Shown here piece by piece: positions 9,923 through 18,548 of a stretch of DNA of 64,000 nt. Within the stretch, counting starts at the first letter, position 1; every line of letters begins with the position of its first letter. The stretch is from positions 992,001 through 1,056,000 of the forward strand of contig NZ_CP047954.1 in assembly GCF_014279895.1 (NCBI RefSeq), read 5' to 3'. The notes beneath the pieces are model-generated. The model did no database searches and was not told the DNA's origin. It saw only the letters and a list, made by a program, of their open reading frames with translations. This DNA is from Synechococcus sp. M16.1 (GTDB lineage Bacteria; Cyanobacteriota; Cyanobacteriia; PCC-6307; Cyanobiaceae). Position numbers and translations under genes: made by a program.

Positions 9923-10528
9923 TCAAGATCTGAGGTTCAGCCGTCGCACAGGGTCACCGATTCCCGGACGAATCTCACCCTGCTCCCCCACGCCTTCGTC
10001 AATGCAGGCGGTGTGCAGCGTTAGGTCTGGAATCGCTTCACCCAACAGCTTCAGTCCAGGACTGGCGCACAGGGCAGTGATCAGCCGCAGCCGCCGACCA
10101 TCCACACCCTTGCTCTGGAGCTCCTGCAGAAGTTTGAGGGTGGCCTCACCATCACTGATCTGATCAACAAACAGAATCACCCCGGCGTTGGCTTCGATCT
10201 CCTGTGGGCACGACCCCAGGCAGAGGCAGGAATCGGGAAGGACGGATCGTCCTCCCTGCCAAAGCTCGAGGCCTGCTGGCAGCAATGGAATGGCGATCAG
10301 CGGTACCGATGCTTCAACGAGGGTGCCTTCGGTGTCCCCATGGAGTCCGGGCACCATCTCCCGGCGATGGGGCAGCCAGTCCCGCAGGGCTTCGTAGGTG
10401 AGCCACCGGCCCAGTTCCTGCAGGGCTGTGGCGTAGAGGGCCGCAGGGGTTTCCCGATGCCGAAGCATGGTCAGCCAATGGCCGATCAGGGGATGGGGTG
10501 GAACCAGCACCCGCAAGCTCATGGCCAT
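9923..10528 (-). CDS. upp: Uracil phosphoribosyltransferase-like protein
   Basis: The 201-residue protein aligns by eye with Upp over most of its length: the N-terminal PPHPLIGHWLTMLRHRETP, the flexible-loop region, and the C-terminal uracil-site motif IRPGIGDPVRRL. Upp makes UMP from uracil and PRPP. The PRPP-binding segment, usually DPMLATGGSA-like, here reads FVDQISDGEATLKLL, so catalytic competence is uncertain. A second ATG two codons in (10522) is an alternative start. It is divergent from the pentapeptide gene with about 55 bases between them. Confidence 0.8.
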   Translation of the reverse strand: MAMSLRVLVPPHPLIGHWLTMLRHRETPAALYATALQELGRWLTYEALRDWLPHRREMVPGLHGDTEGTLVEASVPLIAIPLLPAGLELWQGGRSVLPDSCLCLGSCPQEIEANAGVILFVDQISDGEATLKLLQELQSKGVDGRRLRLITALCASPGLKLLGEAIPDLTLHTACIDEGVGEQGEIRPGIGDPVRRLNLRS

Positions 10529-10583
10529 ATCGACTCGCTCCGCGGACAGTTGCCATAACGTGATTGCTCAAATTACCGGTCTC

Positions 10584-11093
10584 ATGGGCGCCCTTCGACG
10601 TATGGCCTCGCTGCTGGCGGTGATCACGCTGGCGTTCAGCACTGTTGTTTGGGCTGAATCAGTGCAGGCCATCACCGCTCCCGAGCTGCGTGGTCAGTTC
10701 GCAGTTCAGGAGATCAGCGCTGATATGCACGGTCTTGACCTCAAAGAAAAAGAGTTCCTCAAGGCCGATTTGCGCGAGGTGAATCTCAGCGGCACAGACC
10801 TGCGCGGCGCTGTGATCAACACCTCGCAACTACAGGGGGCCGATCTCCGGGATGCCGATCTCTCCGATGTTGTGGGCTTTGCCAGCCACTTCGAGGGCGC
10901 CGATCTCCGGGGGGCCAATTTCACCAACGCGATGATGATGCAGAGCCGTTTCACGGACGCGCAGATCGACGGTGCTGATTTCACCAACGCCGTGATCGAC
11001 CTTCCCCAACAGCGGGCCCTCTGCGCTCGGGCGGATGGATCCAATCCGATCAGTGGTGTCTCCACCCGTGAGAGCCTGGGCTGCCGCCCTTAA
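10584..11093 (+). CDS. Exported pentapeptide-repeat protein
   Basis: The 169-residue protein has a clear signal peptide (basic GALRR, hydrophobic SLLAVITLAFSTVV, cleavage near SVQA). From about residue 50 to 130 it has A(D/N)LxX repeats such as GADLRDADLSD, GADLRGANFTN and GADFTNAVI, which form a right-handed quadrilateral beta-helix. A thylakoid-lumen or periplasmic location is likely. A C-terminal pair of Cys might form a disulfide. The ATG at 10584 places the signal peptide at the N-terminus; the frame is open further upstream over the upp start. Confidence 0.88.
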   Translation: MGALRRMASLLAVITLAFSTVVWAESVQAITAPELRGQFAVQEISADMHGLDLKEKEFLKADLREVNLSGTDLRGAVINTSQLQGADLRDADLSDVVGFASHFEGADLRGANFTNAMMMQSRFTDAQIDGADFTNAVIDLPQQRALCARADGSNPISGVSTRESLGCRP

Positions 11094-11098
11094 TCGTC

Positions 11099-12220
11099 AT
11101 GGCTAAGCGTCTGCCGGTGACCGTGATCACCGGGTTTCTTGGGGCCGGCAAGACCACGGTGCTCCGCCATCTGCTCACCCGTGGCGGTCAGCGATTGGCT
11201 GTGATGGTCAACGAATTCGGCAGCGTTGGGCTTGATGGTGATCTGATTCGCAGCTGCGGGTTTTGTCCTGAGGAGGAGGTGGACGGCCGTTTGGTTGAGC
11301 TGAACAACGGCTGCCTCTGCTGCACGGTGCAGGACGACTTCCTGCCGACCATGGAGACGTTGCTGGAACGGGCGGATCAATTGGATGGGATCGTTGTTGA
11401 AACCAGCGGTCTCGCTTTGCCAAGGCCTCTGCTTCAGGCCCTGGATTGGCCGGCCATCCGCAGCCGCGTGCATGTGAATGGTGTGGTGACGCTGGTGGAT
11501 GGCGAAGCTTTGGCTGCAGGCAGCCCAGTGGCTGATGCTGAAGCGCTGGAGCGGCAACGGGCCGAGGATCCCAGCCTCGATCACCTCACAGCGATCGACG
11601 ACTTGTTTGAGGATCAACTCCAGGCCGCTGACCTGGTCTTGATCAGCCGGGCTGATTGCATGGATGCATCAGCGATGGCTGAGGTGCAGGGGCGTATCAA
11701 AGACAAAGTGCGCCCGGGTACCGCTCTGCTTCCTGTGTCTCAGGGACAGGTGGAGACATCCGTTGTGTTGGGCCTTGAGCACAAGCCCACCCCCCAGGAG
11801 GCCCACACCCACCACGACAACGACCACGACAACGACCACCACGACCACGACCATCACGACCACAGCCATGTCGACATGGTCGGCAGCAATGTTCGTGTTG
11901 AAGGGGCCTTGGACCGTCAGGCCCTCGAACAGCTGTTGCCCAGCCTCGTGAGCAATCTCCAGGTGGTTCGACTCAAGGGGCGTGTCTGGCTGCCCAGCAA
12001 AACGCTTCCGCTTCAGATCCAGATGGTGGGTCCGCGGTTGAACAGCTGGTTTGAAGCAGCTCCCAGCCATGCCTGGCGTCCCGATCAGGGCTGTGGTGCT
12101 GATCTGGTGGTGCTGGCTTTGAACGAGGCTGCAGCTCCGGCCCTGGAATCCGGCCTTCAGAGGCTGGTGCAGGCCACACCGGCCAAGGCCAGCCCCGCGG
12201 CAGCCACGCCGGAGAGCTGA
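11099..12220 (+). CDS. CobW/COG0523 GTPase with His-rich metal loop
   Basis: G3E-family P-loop GTPase, probably a metal (zinc or cobalt) chaperone. The 373-residue protein shows Walker A GFLGAGKTT (12-20), the metal-binding CxCC motif NNGCLCCTV (Cys 72, 74, 75), and a switch region VETSGLALP. Between the GTPase and C-terminal CobW domains, at residues about 236-258, is a run of His and Asp with more than ten histidines, encoded by a GAC/CAC-rich low-complexity tract. It starts 5 bases after the pentapeptide gene. Its last 64 bases overlap the convergent transporter gene. Confidence 0.92.
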   Translation: MAKRLPVTVITGFLGAGKTTVLRHLLTRGGQRLAVMVNEFGSVGLDGDLIRSCGFCPEEEVDGRLVELNNGCLCCTVQDDFLPTMETLLERADQLDGIVVETSGLALPRPLLQALDWPAIRSRVHVNGVVTLVDGEALAAGSPVADAEALERQRAEDPSLDHLTAIDDLFEDQLQAADLVLISRADCMDASAMAEVQGRIKDKVRPGTALLPVSQGQVETSVVLGLEHKPTPQEAHTHHDNDHDNDHHDHDHHDHSHVDMVGSNVRVEGALDRQALEQLLPSLVSNLQVVRLKGRVWLPSKTLPLQIQMVGPRLNSWFEAAPSHAWRPDQGCGADLVVLALNEAAAPALESGLQRLVQATPAKASPAAATPES

Positions 12221-13023
12221 ATCGGGTCTCCTTCTATTCGGCCTACAAAAAGAGCCATCACTGGTGCCGTGGCCATCAGGGTCACCCCTTCTCCAACGGG
12301 CATCGTTTGCAGCACCACCTGTTGCAACAGGATTCCCCCGTTGGTTCCGACCACGGTGGCAATCACAAGCTTCCATTGCTCCCGTTGCTTCAGCTTGGTC
12401 TGTCTCCAGATCCCTTTGAGGAAGGGAAGAAGACCAAGCCATCCGCCCAGCAGCCGGATCGATGCCGTCTGCAATGGGGTGAGGTCACTGTTGATCAGCA
12501 CGTGACGGGCCAGAAAGGCTCCGCTCAGGCCACAGACCACGGCAGTGAGTGCCAACAGCAGCCCGATGCCGAAGTCAGCAGCGTTGTCCCCCCGCTCCCC
12601 TTGGCTCGTCTCTTTCGCCTGCATGGCAATGAGAACCACCGCGCTTGAAACCAAAAGCGCGCCGAGACCGTTCTTCACGGCCAGGCTGTCCCCCATCACC
12701 AACACCCCAGCGATGCTGGCCAGCACCGGACCGCTGGCTTCCACGGTGAGGGTTCGTCGGGTGCCGAGTCGCCGCAACGCCCCGAGATAGAAGCTGTCTC
12801 CGGCCGCAATGCCGATCAAGCCGCTGATCAACAGCAGCAGAACAGCATGCACCTCGGTGTTGTGCGGAAGTGTGAGCAGAACAGGCAGAAACAGCAGGCT
12901 GGCCAAGCCGTTCTTCATGGCGTTGAGCCGGATCGCCGTGACTCGCCCTGATAGCGATCGCCAGAGTGCACTGGCTCCCGTCCAGGCCATGGCTGCTCCA
13001 AGGGCCGCCAGTACACCCGTCAT
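12157..13023 (-). CDS. EamA/DMT-family transporter
   Basis: A 288-residue inner-membrane protein with about ten hydrophobic helices in two homologous halves, as in EamA permeases. Segments include GVLAALGAAMAWTGASALW at the N-terminus, VLLLLISGLIGIAAGDSFYL, and MATAPVMALFVGRIEGDPI in the second half. The substrate is unknown; the family exports small metabolites or amino acids. The ATG at 13023 (MTGVLAALG) is chosen because the open frame upstream lacks membrane character. The 3' end overlaps cobW tail-to-tail by 64 bases. Confidence 0.88.
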   Translation of the reverse strand: MTGVLAALGAAMAWTGASALWRSLSGRVTAIRLNAMKNGLASLLFLPVLLTLPHNTEVHAVLLLLISGLIGIAAGDSFYLGALRRLGTRRTLTVEASGPVLASIAGVLVMGDSLAVKNGLGALLVSSAVVLIAMQAKETSQGERGDNAADFGIGLLLALTAVVCGLSGAFLARHVLINSDLTPLQTASIRLLGGWLGLLPFLKGIWRQTKLKQREQWKLVIATVVGTNGGILLQQVVLQTMPVGEGVTLMATAPVMALFVGRIEGDPIQLSGVAAAGLALAGVACTSL

Positions 13024-13109
13024 GGTCTGGTGTTGGTCGTTGTGCAGTCTGCTGCGCAGTCGAGAACTCTTCGCACAATTCAGGAATGTGAGGCCTGGAG
13101 ACGTGCACG

Positions 13110-14207
13110 GTGCTGGGGCAATTGCTGGAAACCTTGTCGGGGCATTGGGCGGTTCATCTTGAAAGTCGTGTTCCTCGCACGGAGCTTTATGAAGCGCGGA
13201 TCGCTTCATCCAAGCCATCGCTTGGTTTTTTCATTCTTCTGATCAGCTCTGCGGTGATTGCCAGCCTCGGGCTGATCTCCAACAGCACGGCGGTTGTGAT
13301 CGGGGCCATGATCGTCGCTCCGCTGATGGACCCCATCCTCAGCCTGGCTTTTGGCTTGGCCGTGAGCGATGGGAAATTGATCCGACGTTCCGCCGTCACC
13401 ATTGGCTTCGGCGTTCTGGCGGTGATTGCAACCGCGGCGTTGATCAGTTTGGGACTCGGCATCAGCCATGTGCAGTCGGAGATCACTGGCCGCACGTCTC
13501 CCAACCTGGTCGATCTGGGCATCGCCATCGTGGCGGCCGTTGCCGGGTCGTTCTCGATGACCCGCAAGCAATTGTCGAATTCGATTGCCGGAGTGGCGAT
13601 TGCTGTCGCCCTTGTGCCACCGCTCTGTGTCAGCGGCATCGGCCTCACGCTCGGCTCGGAAATGGTGGCTGTGTTTGGCCGTGGAACTGTGGCGGGTCTC
13701 ACCAACCAGATCGCGGAGGGATCGTTTCTAATTTTTCTGGCGAACCTGATCGGCATCACCGTCACCAGCCTTGTGGTGTTTTTGCTGCAGCGTTACGGCT
13801 CATTCCGCAGCTGTTGGCGCAATCTTCTGGTCTGGTTGGGATTGCTCGGGCTGTTGAGCCTGCCCTTGTCATCGGCATTGCATGACTTCAGTGTGCGGCA
13901 GCAGATGGATGCAGAATTTGGTCGCTTCAAAGCAGGACAACTCAAACGTGTAGCCCTCGCGCGAGGCAACCAGAGGTTGTGGTCAAAAGTTCGTCTGATG
14001 TACAGCAGCGTGAGTGTTGTTAACAACAAGGCAAGGCTGGATATTGTGCTCAATGCACCCGAAGACATCTTGGATCAATCCTTTATGAACGATGTCAATC
14101 AGCAGATGTTGAAACGAGCCAAAGACTTCGGTTTGGATGACCCTGATGTCAACATCAGTGTGATTCCCAACCGTGTGTACAAGTTTGACAATCAGTCAAT
14201 GAACTAA
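13110..14207 (+). CDS. DUF389 membrane protein
   Basis: A 365-residue protein with the DUF389 core: repeated GLISNSTAVVIGAMIVAPLM and AGVAIAVALVPPLCVSGIGL segments, about six or seven membrane helices in residues 35-255, and a soluble alpha/beta C-terminal domain (RLDIVLNAPEDILD). Function is unknown for the family. The start is GTG at 13110, since no ATG fits near the conserved N-terminus. It is head-to-head with the EamA gene, 86 bases apart. Confidence 0.88.
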   Translation: MLGQLLETLSGHWAVHLESRVPRTELYEARIASSKPSLGFFILLISSAVIASLGLISNSTAVVIGAMIVAPLMDPILSLAFGLAVSDGKLIRRSAVTIGFGVLAVIATAALISLGLGISHVQSEITGRTSPNLVDLGIAIVAAVAGSFSMTRKQLSNSIAGVAIAVALVPPLCVSGIGLTLGSEMVAVFGRGTVAGLTNQIAEGSFLIFLANLIGITVTSLVVFLLQRYGSFRSCWRNLLVWLGLLGLLSLPLSSALHDFSVRQQMDAEFGRFKAGQLKRVALARGNQRLWSKVRLMYSSVSVVNNKARLDIVLNAPEDILDQSFMNDVNQQMLKRAKDFGLDDPDVNISVIPNRVYKFDNQSMN

Positions 14208-14241
14208 CGCAATAGATGCTGGTTTGTGAACGGTTTGGCGA

Positions 14242-15195
14242 TCAGCGGGATGGCGTCAAAAAAGAGTTGATCAGATTGTTCGACAACATCCAGAGCATCG
14301 TCGCTGTGTCGCTGTTCTTCGCTTCCTCGGAGGGTTCCGTTGGTTTGAATTGATGCCGGCCAGGGCCCAACAGATCATTGCTCCAGTAGCTGAATCCCGG
14401 TTGATCAAGTTGTTCATCGATGAGCTGCACCAGCAGTGCCCCTGCCCGCTCAACGCTTTCCGTCAATCGCAAGAGATCCCGAGCGACCAACCCAAACAAG
14501 GCCTGCCCAAGTGGATTGGCTTGGCGACTGTTTCTGAAAAACCCCTCTGACGTGCGGGGAATCACCAGTCCCGGACTCCAGGCCACGACTGGTATGTCCG
14601 GACGCTGCTGGTGGATCTGCAGGGCCATCAGCAGATTGCAGAGCTTGCTGTCTTTGTAGGCCTTGTCTGCATTGAACGGACTTTCTCCATCCACCATCGG
14701 CGCCCCGGGGCCCTGGCGCAGTCCCTGTAGCGAGCCCAGCCCTGCAGGCTGGCCAACCCGTCCTCCACCGGTGGCTGGATTGTGCACCTCAGATGCGGTG
14801 ATCACGATGGCTTGGGTTTGCTCTATCAATCCTTCAGCCAGAAGTTGATGGGCCAGGTGGTTCACCGCAAAGGTGAGTTCAATGCCCTGTGCACTCCAAC
14901 GGGGGGAGCTGTGGCCGGCGTATTGCAACCCGGCATTGAGCACCAGTGCATCGAACGGCATCTCGTGATGGCGGAGTTGTTCGATCGCCTTGGCCACAGA
15001 CGCAAGGTCCGCCAGATCGGCAATGCAGATGTCAACGGAACATGACAGAGCCGTGCGGATTCGCTCGGCCCGTTCTGCATTGCGGCAAACAACGGTGAGT
15101 GCATCACCACGGGCCAGCAGGATTTTTGCCGCTTCAAGGCCAATGCCGCTGCTAGCACCGGTGATCAGAACGCGGCGCTGTTCAGCAGTCGTCAT
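14242..15195 (-). CDS. POR-like short-chain dehydrogenase
   Basis: The 317-residue protein is an SDR (ITGASSGIGLEAAK cofactor motif, VLNAG, YxxxK pair). It is closest by eye to light-dependent protochlorophyllide oxidoreductase: KAYKDSKLCNLL is nearly identical to POR, and both the WSND-type segment and the C-terminal MLWMLSNNLINS helix match. The POR loop that normally reads YPGC reads WSPGLV here, so the catalytic-site Cys (Cys226 in Synechocystis POR) is Leu. It is therefore probably a POR paralogue with another substrate rather than the main POR. Its ATG overlaps the upstream propeller gene by 14 bases. Confidence 0.82.
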   Translation of the reverse strand: MTTAEQRRVLITGASSGIGLEAAKILLARGDALTVVCRNAERAERIRTALSCSVDICIADLADLASVAKAIEQLRHHEMPFDALVLNAGLQYAGHSSPRWSAQGIELTFAVNHLAHQLLAEGLIEQTQAIVITASEVHNPATGGGRVGQPAGLGSLQGLRQGPGAPMVDGESPFNADKAYKDSKLCNLLMALQIHQQRPDIPVVAWSPGLVIPRTSEGFFRNSRQANPLGQALFGLVARDLLRLTESVERAGALLVQLIDEQLDQPGFSYWSNDLLGPGRHQFKPTEPSEEAKNSDTATMLWMLSNNLINSFLTPSR

Positions 15196-15994
15196 GGAGT
15201 TTGAACACGTAGAGATCAGCGTCTCGATCGCTCACCACGTACATCCTTTTCCGCCCGGGATCGATGGCAACACCCTCAGGTTTGCGGATTTGCTTTGGCT
15301 TGTCTCCCGTGCTGATGGTGAGATCGAGGCGCTGGAGAACAGTGTCGCCTGCCCAGTCGTACTGGAACAGGCACCGCCCCTTGTCGCTGACGATCCAGAG
15401 GGTGTCGCTGCTGCTGTCGTAGCTCAGGCCCGAGAAATCAAGCTTCTCGGCCTTCAGTTCGGGATGCATGAACCCTTGGCTGGCTTGCAGCACTCGTGTG
15501 GAGAGGATTGTGGTGAGTGTGGAATCCAGTTCGATCAGCAAACCGGGCTTGCGCTCTTTCACTACAACCACATGGTTGTTGCTGGTGTTCACAGTGATGC
15601 CCTCCAATCCGTTGTTGTCCGGAGGGTCTGGGAAGTGGTGCGCGATCGTGTCGTAGTTGGTCATGGCTGACAGCGGGCGCCGAGACCGTTCGCTCCGGCT
15701 GTTCAGATCCACCACCACCACAGAATTGCTCCGCTCCTGCACCACGAGTAGCTCGCTGTCATCGCCACGGAGTGCAATGCCTTCCAAGTCGTCGAGGCCG
15801 ATGAAGAACGAGTCGCTCACCGACACCCTGCCTTTGAGATCCAAACGAAAAATCACCTTGGTGTCATCACTGACGGTGTACAGCGCTGATCCATCCGAGT
15901 TCAGCGTCAGTCCGGATGGCTCATTCAGGCCGAGGCCTGGGTCTCGAATCCTGTGACGGCTCAGCAGCTCAAGGCGCATCGAGGTCATCCTCAT
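15182..15994 (-). CDS. SdiA-regulated-type beta-propeller protein
   Basis: The roughly 270-residue protein resembles the SdiA-regulated/YjiK family and related NHL-like propellers. It has repeated blade-like motifs: GLTLNSDGSALYTVSDD, LEGIALRGDDSELLVVQE, LSYDSSSDTLWIVSD and GVAIDPGRKRMYVVSDRD. No signal peptide is evident. The start is taken at ATG 15994 (MRMTSMRLELLS) with AGGA upstream; ATGs two and five codons later are possible. It overlaps the POR-like gene, so the pair is one transcript. A regulatory or binding role cannot be decided from sequence. Confidence 0.75.
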   Translation of the reverse strand: MRMTSMRLELLSRHRIRDPGLGLNEPSGLTLNSDGSALYTVSDDTKVIFRLDLKGRVSVSDSFFIGLDDLEGIALRGDDSELLVVQERSNSVVVVDLNSRSERSRRPLSAMTNYDTIAHHFPDPPDNNGLEGITVNTSNNHVVVVKERKPGLLIELDSTLTTILSTRVLQASQGFMHPELKAEKLDFSGLSYDSSSDTLWIVSDKGRCLFQYDWAGDTVLQRLDLTISTGDKPKQIRKPEGVAIDPGRKRMYVVSDRDADLYVFKLHDDC

Positions 15995-16080
15995 CGGGAC
16001 CCGTTCCTGGTGATTTTCGAGGCTTGGCTCGTTTTTGCCAGCCATCCCAGGTGAGGATGAATGGATCACGGCCAGGCGCC

Positions 16081-16623
16081 ATGAATCGAATCGCTGTGTA
16101 TTGCGGCTCCTCGAGCGGCGACTCGAGCCTGTTCAAGCTTGCTGCCACTGAGCTGGGTGCACTGATCGCTACCCAGGACATGGCCCTGGTTTACGGCGGC
16201 GCTCGCATTGGTTTGATGGGCGCTGTTGCTGATGCCGCTTTGGCGGCTGGAGGGGAGGTGATCGGGGTGATCCCCGAGGCGTTAACGCAGGATGAAGTGG
16301 TGCACACCGGTTTGACCCATCTCGAGGTTGTGGGATCGATGCATGAGCGCAAAGCGCGAATGCTCGATCTGGCCGATGCAGCCGTTGCCATGCCCGGGGG
16401 GCTGGGAACCCTCGACGAGTTGTTCGAAGCCTTGACCTGGGCTCAGCTTCGTTTTCATGCCAAGCCGATCGGCATGCTCAACATCGATGGCTACTTCGAT
16501 GGGTTGCTGAGCTTTTTGGATCAAAGCGTTTCGACGGGCTTTCTTTCGCAGCGAAATCGCCAGCTCCTCCTGGATGCAACAACGCCAGAATTGCTGATCG
16601 ATCGACTCCTCAACGCGTCCTGA
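16081..16623 (+). CDS. LOG-family nucleoside monophosphate phosphoribohydrolase
   Basis: The 180-residue protein starts MNRIAVYCGSSSGDSSLF and carries the family motif PGGLGTLDELFEALTWAQL, which includes the catalytic PGGxGTxxE. LOG proteins cleave ribose 5-phosphate from cytokinin riboside monophosphates or related nucleotides; the bacterial substrate varies. The in-frame region upstream to 15916 is not used, because it would overlap the divergent propeller gene. The next gene's ATG shares one base with this stop codon. Confidence 0.92.
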   Translation: MNRIAVYCGSSSGDSSLFKLAATELGALIATQDMALVYGGARIGLMGAVADAALAAGGEVIGVIPEALTQDEVVHTGLTHLEVVGSMHERKARMLDLADAAVAMPGGLGTLDELFEALTWAQLRFHAKPIGMLNIDGYFDGLLSFLDQSVSTGFLSQRNRQLLLDATTPELLIDRLLNAS

Positions 16624-17318
16624 TGCAACGCACGGTTTTGCTTACCGGAGCCAGTCGTGGCATCGGACGTTCCATTGCCAGACGGTTGCTCAAGGATGGT
16701 CACCGCCTCAGCCTTGGTCTGCGGGATCCGCAGGCTCTAAGGGGAACAGACCTGGACGTCGGTACGGTGTTGCATCACGCCTACGACGCCAACGACCCAG
16801 CCAGTGTTGAAGCCTGGGTTGACAGCACCGTTCGTCACTGGGGTGCCATCGACACCGTGATCCACTGCGCGGGGATTTTGCATCGAACCCCGTTGTTGTT
16901 TGCAGATGGCGATGAGCAGCAGCTTGATGAACTGTGGGCGATCAACGTGAAGGGGCCCTGGTGGCTGACCCGTGCGGCCTGGCCGTATCTGGTTACCAGT
17001 GGCCATGGACGAATCCAGGTGTTGGTGTCGATGAGTGGCAAACGCGTCAAAGGTCGAATGGCGGGTTATCCCGTGAGCAAATTCGCCTTGATGGGGCTCT
17101 GCCAGAGCATGCGCAATGAAGGGTGGGACAAGGGGATTCGGGTGACCGCCATCTGTCCCAGTTGGGTCAACACCGATATGGCTCGTGCGGTGACGGCCGT
17201 TGAACCTGCCGCGATGACCCAACCCGATGATCTTGCGTCTCTCTCGAGCAGCCTGTTGTCGATCCCCAACGCCGCCGTTCCGTTCGAGTTGGCGATGAAT
17301 TGCTCGCTCGAAACCTGA
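16623..17318 (+). CDS. SDR-family NAD(P)-dependent oxidoreductase
   Basis: A 231-residue classical short-chain dehydrogenase: cofactor motif LTGASRGIGRSIARRL, HCAG, active-site Ser in VLVSMSGKRV and YPVSK (YxxxK). The substrate cannot be assigned. The ATG overlaps the preceding LOG stop by one base, indicating translational coupling. Confidence 0.9.
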   Translation: MQRTVLLTGASRGIGRSIARRLLKDGHRLSLGLRDPQALRGTDLDVGTVLHHAYDANDPASVEAWVDSTVRHWGAIDTVIHCAGILHRTPLLFADGDEQQLDELWAINVKGPWWLTRAAWPYLVTSGHGRIQVLVSMSGKRVKGRMAGYPVSKFALMGLCQSMRNEGWDKGIRVTAICPSWVNTDMARAVTAVEPAAMTQPDDLASLSSSLLSIPNAAVPFELAMNCSLET

Positions 17319-17366
17319 ATCTTCCGGTGGGGATGATCTCCTCGCCTTCAGAAGACGTCGCTATGG

Positions 17367-17678
17367 ATGACCCTGCGTCCGTGCCTTGCGATGTGTCTTC
17401 TGGCGGCGATTGGCCTGCTGGCTCCACGCCTGGTTTTGGTGTTGATGTGGTTGATCAACAGCAGTTTTGTACTGCAGCCCTTCAGTGGCACCAGTGTTCC
17501 CAATCCGGTGCTTCCGATCCTGGGTCTGTTGTTTCTCCCCACCACGACCCTCGGCTATTGCTGGGCTGCGGCCTCGTTCGGAGGCGTGTCGTCGTTCAGT
17601 GGCCTGTTGGTGGTGTTGATCGGTTTGATCATCGACTTCGGCTTGATTGGTAATGGCCGTGGTGCTGTTCGTCGTTGA
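17367..17678 (+). CDS. Small membrane protein, 103 aa
   Basis: Unrecognised. About three hydrophobic stretches (LAMCLLAAIGLLAPRLVLVL, VLPILGLLFLPTTTLGYCW, GLLVVLIGLIIDFGLI) suggest an integral membrane protein with a short basic C-terminus. It lies 48 bases after the SDR gene and its stop codon overlaps the start of the HIT-like gene, suggesting an operon. Confidence 0.7.
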   Translation: MTLRPCLAMCLLAAIGLLAPRLVLVLMWLINSSFVLQPFSGTSVPNPVLPILGLLFLPTTTLGYCWAAASFGGVSSFSGLLVVLIGLIIDFGLIGNGRGAVRR

Positions 17679-18142
17679 AGATCATCCCCGTGGAAAACTG
17701 CGCCATCTGCCAGCTGCATCTCGATCCCACAGCGCAAGAGCGGTACGAGATTCAGCGCTCTGAACTCTGGGTTTTGCGGCATCACCCGGACCCAGCACCT
17801 CTGCCAGGTTGGCTTCTCTTGGATTCACGAAGGCACTGTTCTGGCCCCGTGGATTTCACGGTGGCCGAGGCTTCTGATTGGGGGTGCGCTGTTCGGGATG
17901 CCAGTGATCTCGTGAAACAGATCAGCGGATGTGAGCGCGTGTATGCAATTGCCTTTGGTGAGGGAGCCCAGCACCTTCATCTCCATCTCATCCCACGCCA
18001 TCTGAATGAACCGGCCTCCAAAGCGTGGGCGGTTGCCGACTTGTACCGGGACATGGATCGAGGCGATCGAGCCGCTGCTGATCCTGCCGTTGTGGCGGCG
18101 ATGGTGCAACGCTGTCGATCGTTGATCAGCGTCCCGGGTTGA
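17675..18142 (+). CDS. HIT-like protein
   Basis: The 155-residue protein has the histidine triad GAQHLHLHLIPRH (HxHxHxx) near residue 105 and a CxxC pair (CAICQLH) near the N-terminus, as in many HIT/GalT-superfamily nucleotide hydrolases. The usual N-terminal strands (WVLRHHPDPAPLPGWLLL) precede the triad. Start codon options are TTG 17675, overlapping the previous stop, and GTG 17690. It ends 17 bases into the convergent hypothetical gene. Confidence 0.82.
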   Translation: MKIIPVENCAICQLHLDPTAQERYEIQRSELWVLRHHPDPAPLPGWLLLDSRRHCSGPVDFTVAEASDWGCAVRDASDLVKQISGCERVYAIAFGEGAQHLHLHLIPRHLNEPASKAWAVADLYRDMDRGDRAAADPAVVAAMVQRCRSLISVPG

Positions 18143-18548
18143 AGCGTTTGCGCGTCTTGGTGCCGTTGGCGTATTGCTTGAGATTTCCCAAGGGCCAGCC
18201 GAGGTGCCTGAGATGGCTCACCGTGTTTGGCGATGCGTTGAAGCAGTTTTCGCTGTAGCTGCTGGCGATACCGATTTCTTTGAGGGTGAGTAACAGCAAC
18301 CTCTGCTCTCGGCGTGTACCCCGACGGCTCGCGAGCAGCACGAAGTCGCGTTCGCGAAGCTGTTCACCGATCGCATCGATGTTCTCGGAGTACCCCAAGG
18401 AGAGGGTTTGATCAATAGCGCGATAGGCGGTGTAGATCCGCCCCTCAGGATTGTTCTCGAGGGTTTGCACCCTTTCGCTCAGGGCAATCACGGCGTCCAT
18501 CACCGGAGCCTGAAGCGCTTGTTCGATCTGATCAAGCTGCACGATCAC
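18126..18548 (-). CDS. Hypothetical protein, 140 aa
   Basis: No family recognised. The N-terminal half is helical (VMDAVIALSERVQTLENNP), the middle contains YTAYRAIDQTLSLGYSEN, and the C-terminus is basic (LKQYANGTKTRKRFNPGR), so nucleic-acid binding is possible. Its ATG overlaps the stop of the upstream RHH-like gene by 4 bases, so the two are translationally coupled. Confidence 0.6.
   Translation of the reverse strand: MIVQLDQIEQALQAPVMDAVIALSERVQTLENNPEGRIYTAYRAIDQTLSLGYSENIDAIGEQLRERDFVLLASRRGTRREQRLLLLTLKEIGIASSYSENCFNASPNTVSHLRHLGWPLGNLKQYANGTKTRKRFNPGR

Noticed and set aside
11799-11870. CRISPR-like or tandem repeat array.
   Set aside because: It is an in-frame coding repeat for His and Asp inside a GTPase, not spaced repeats.
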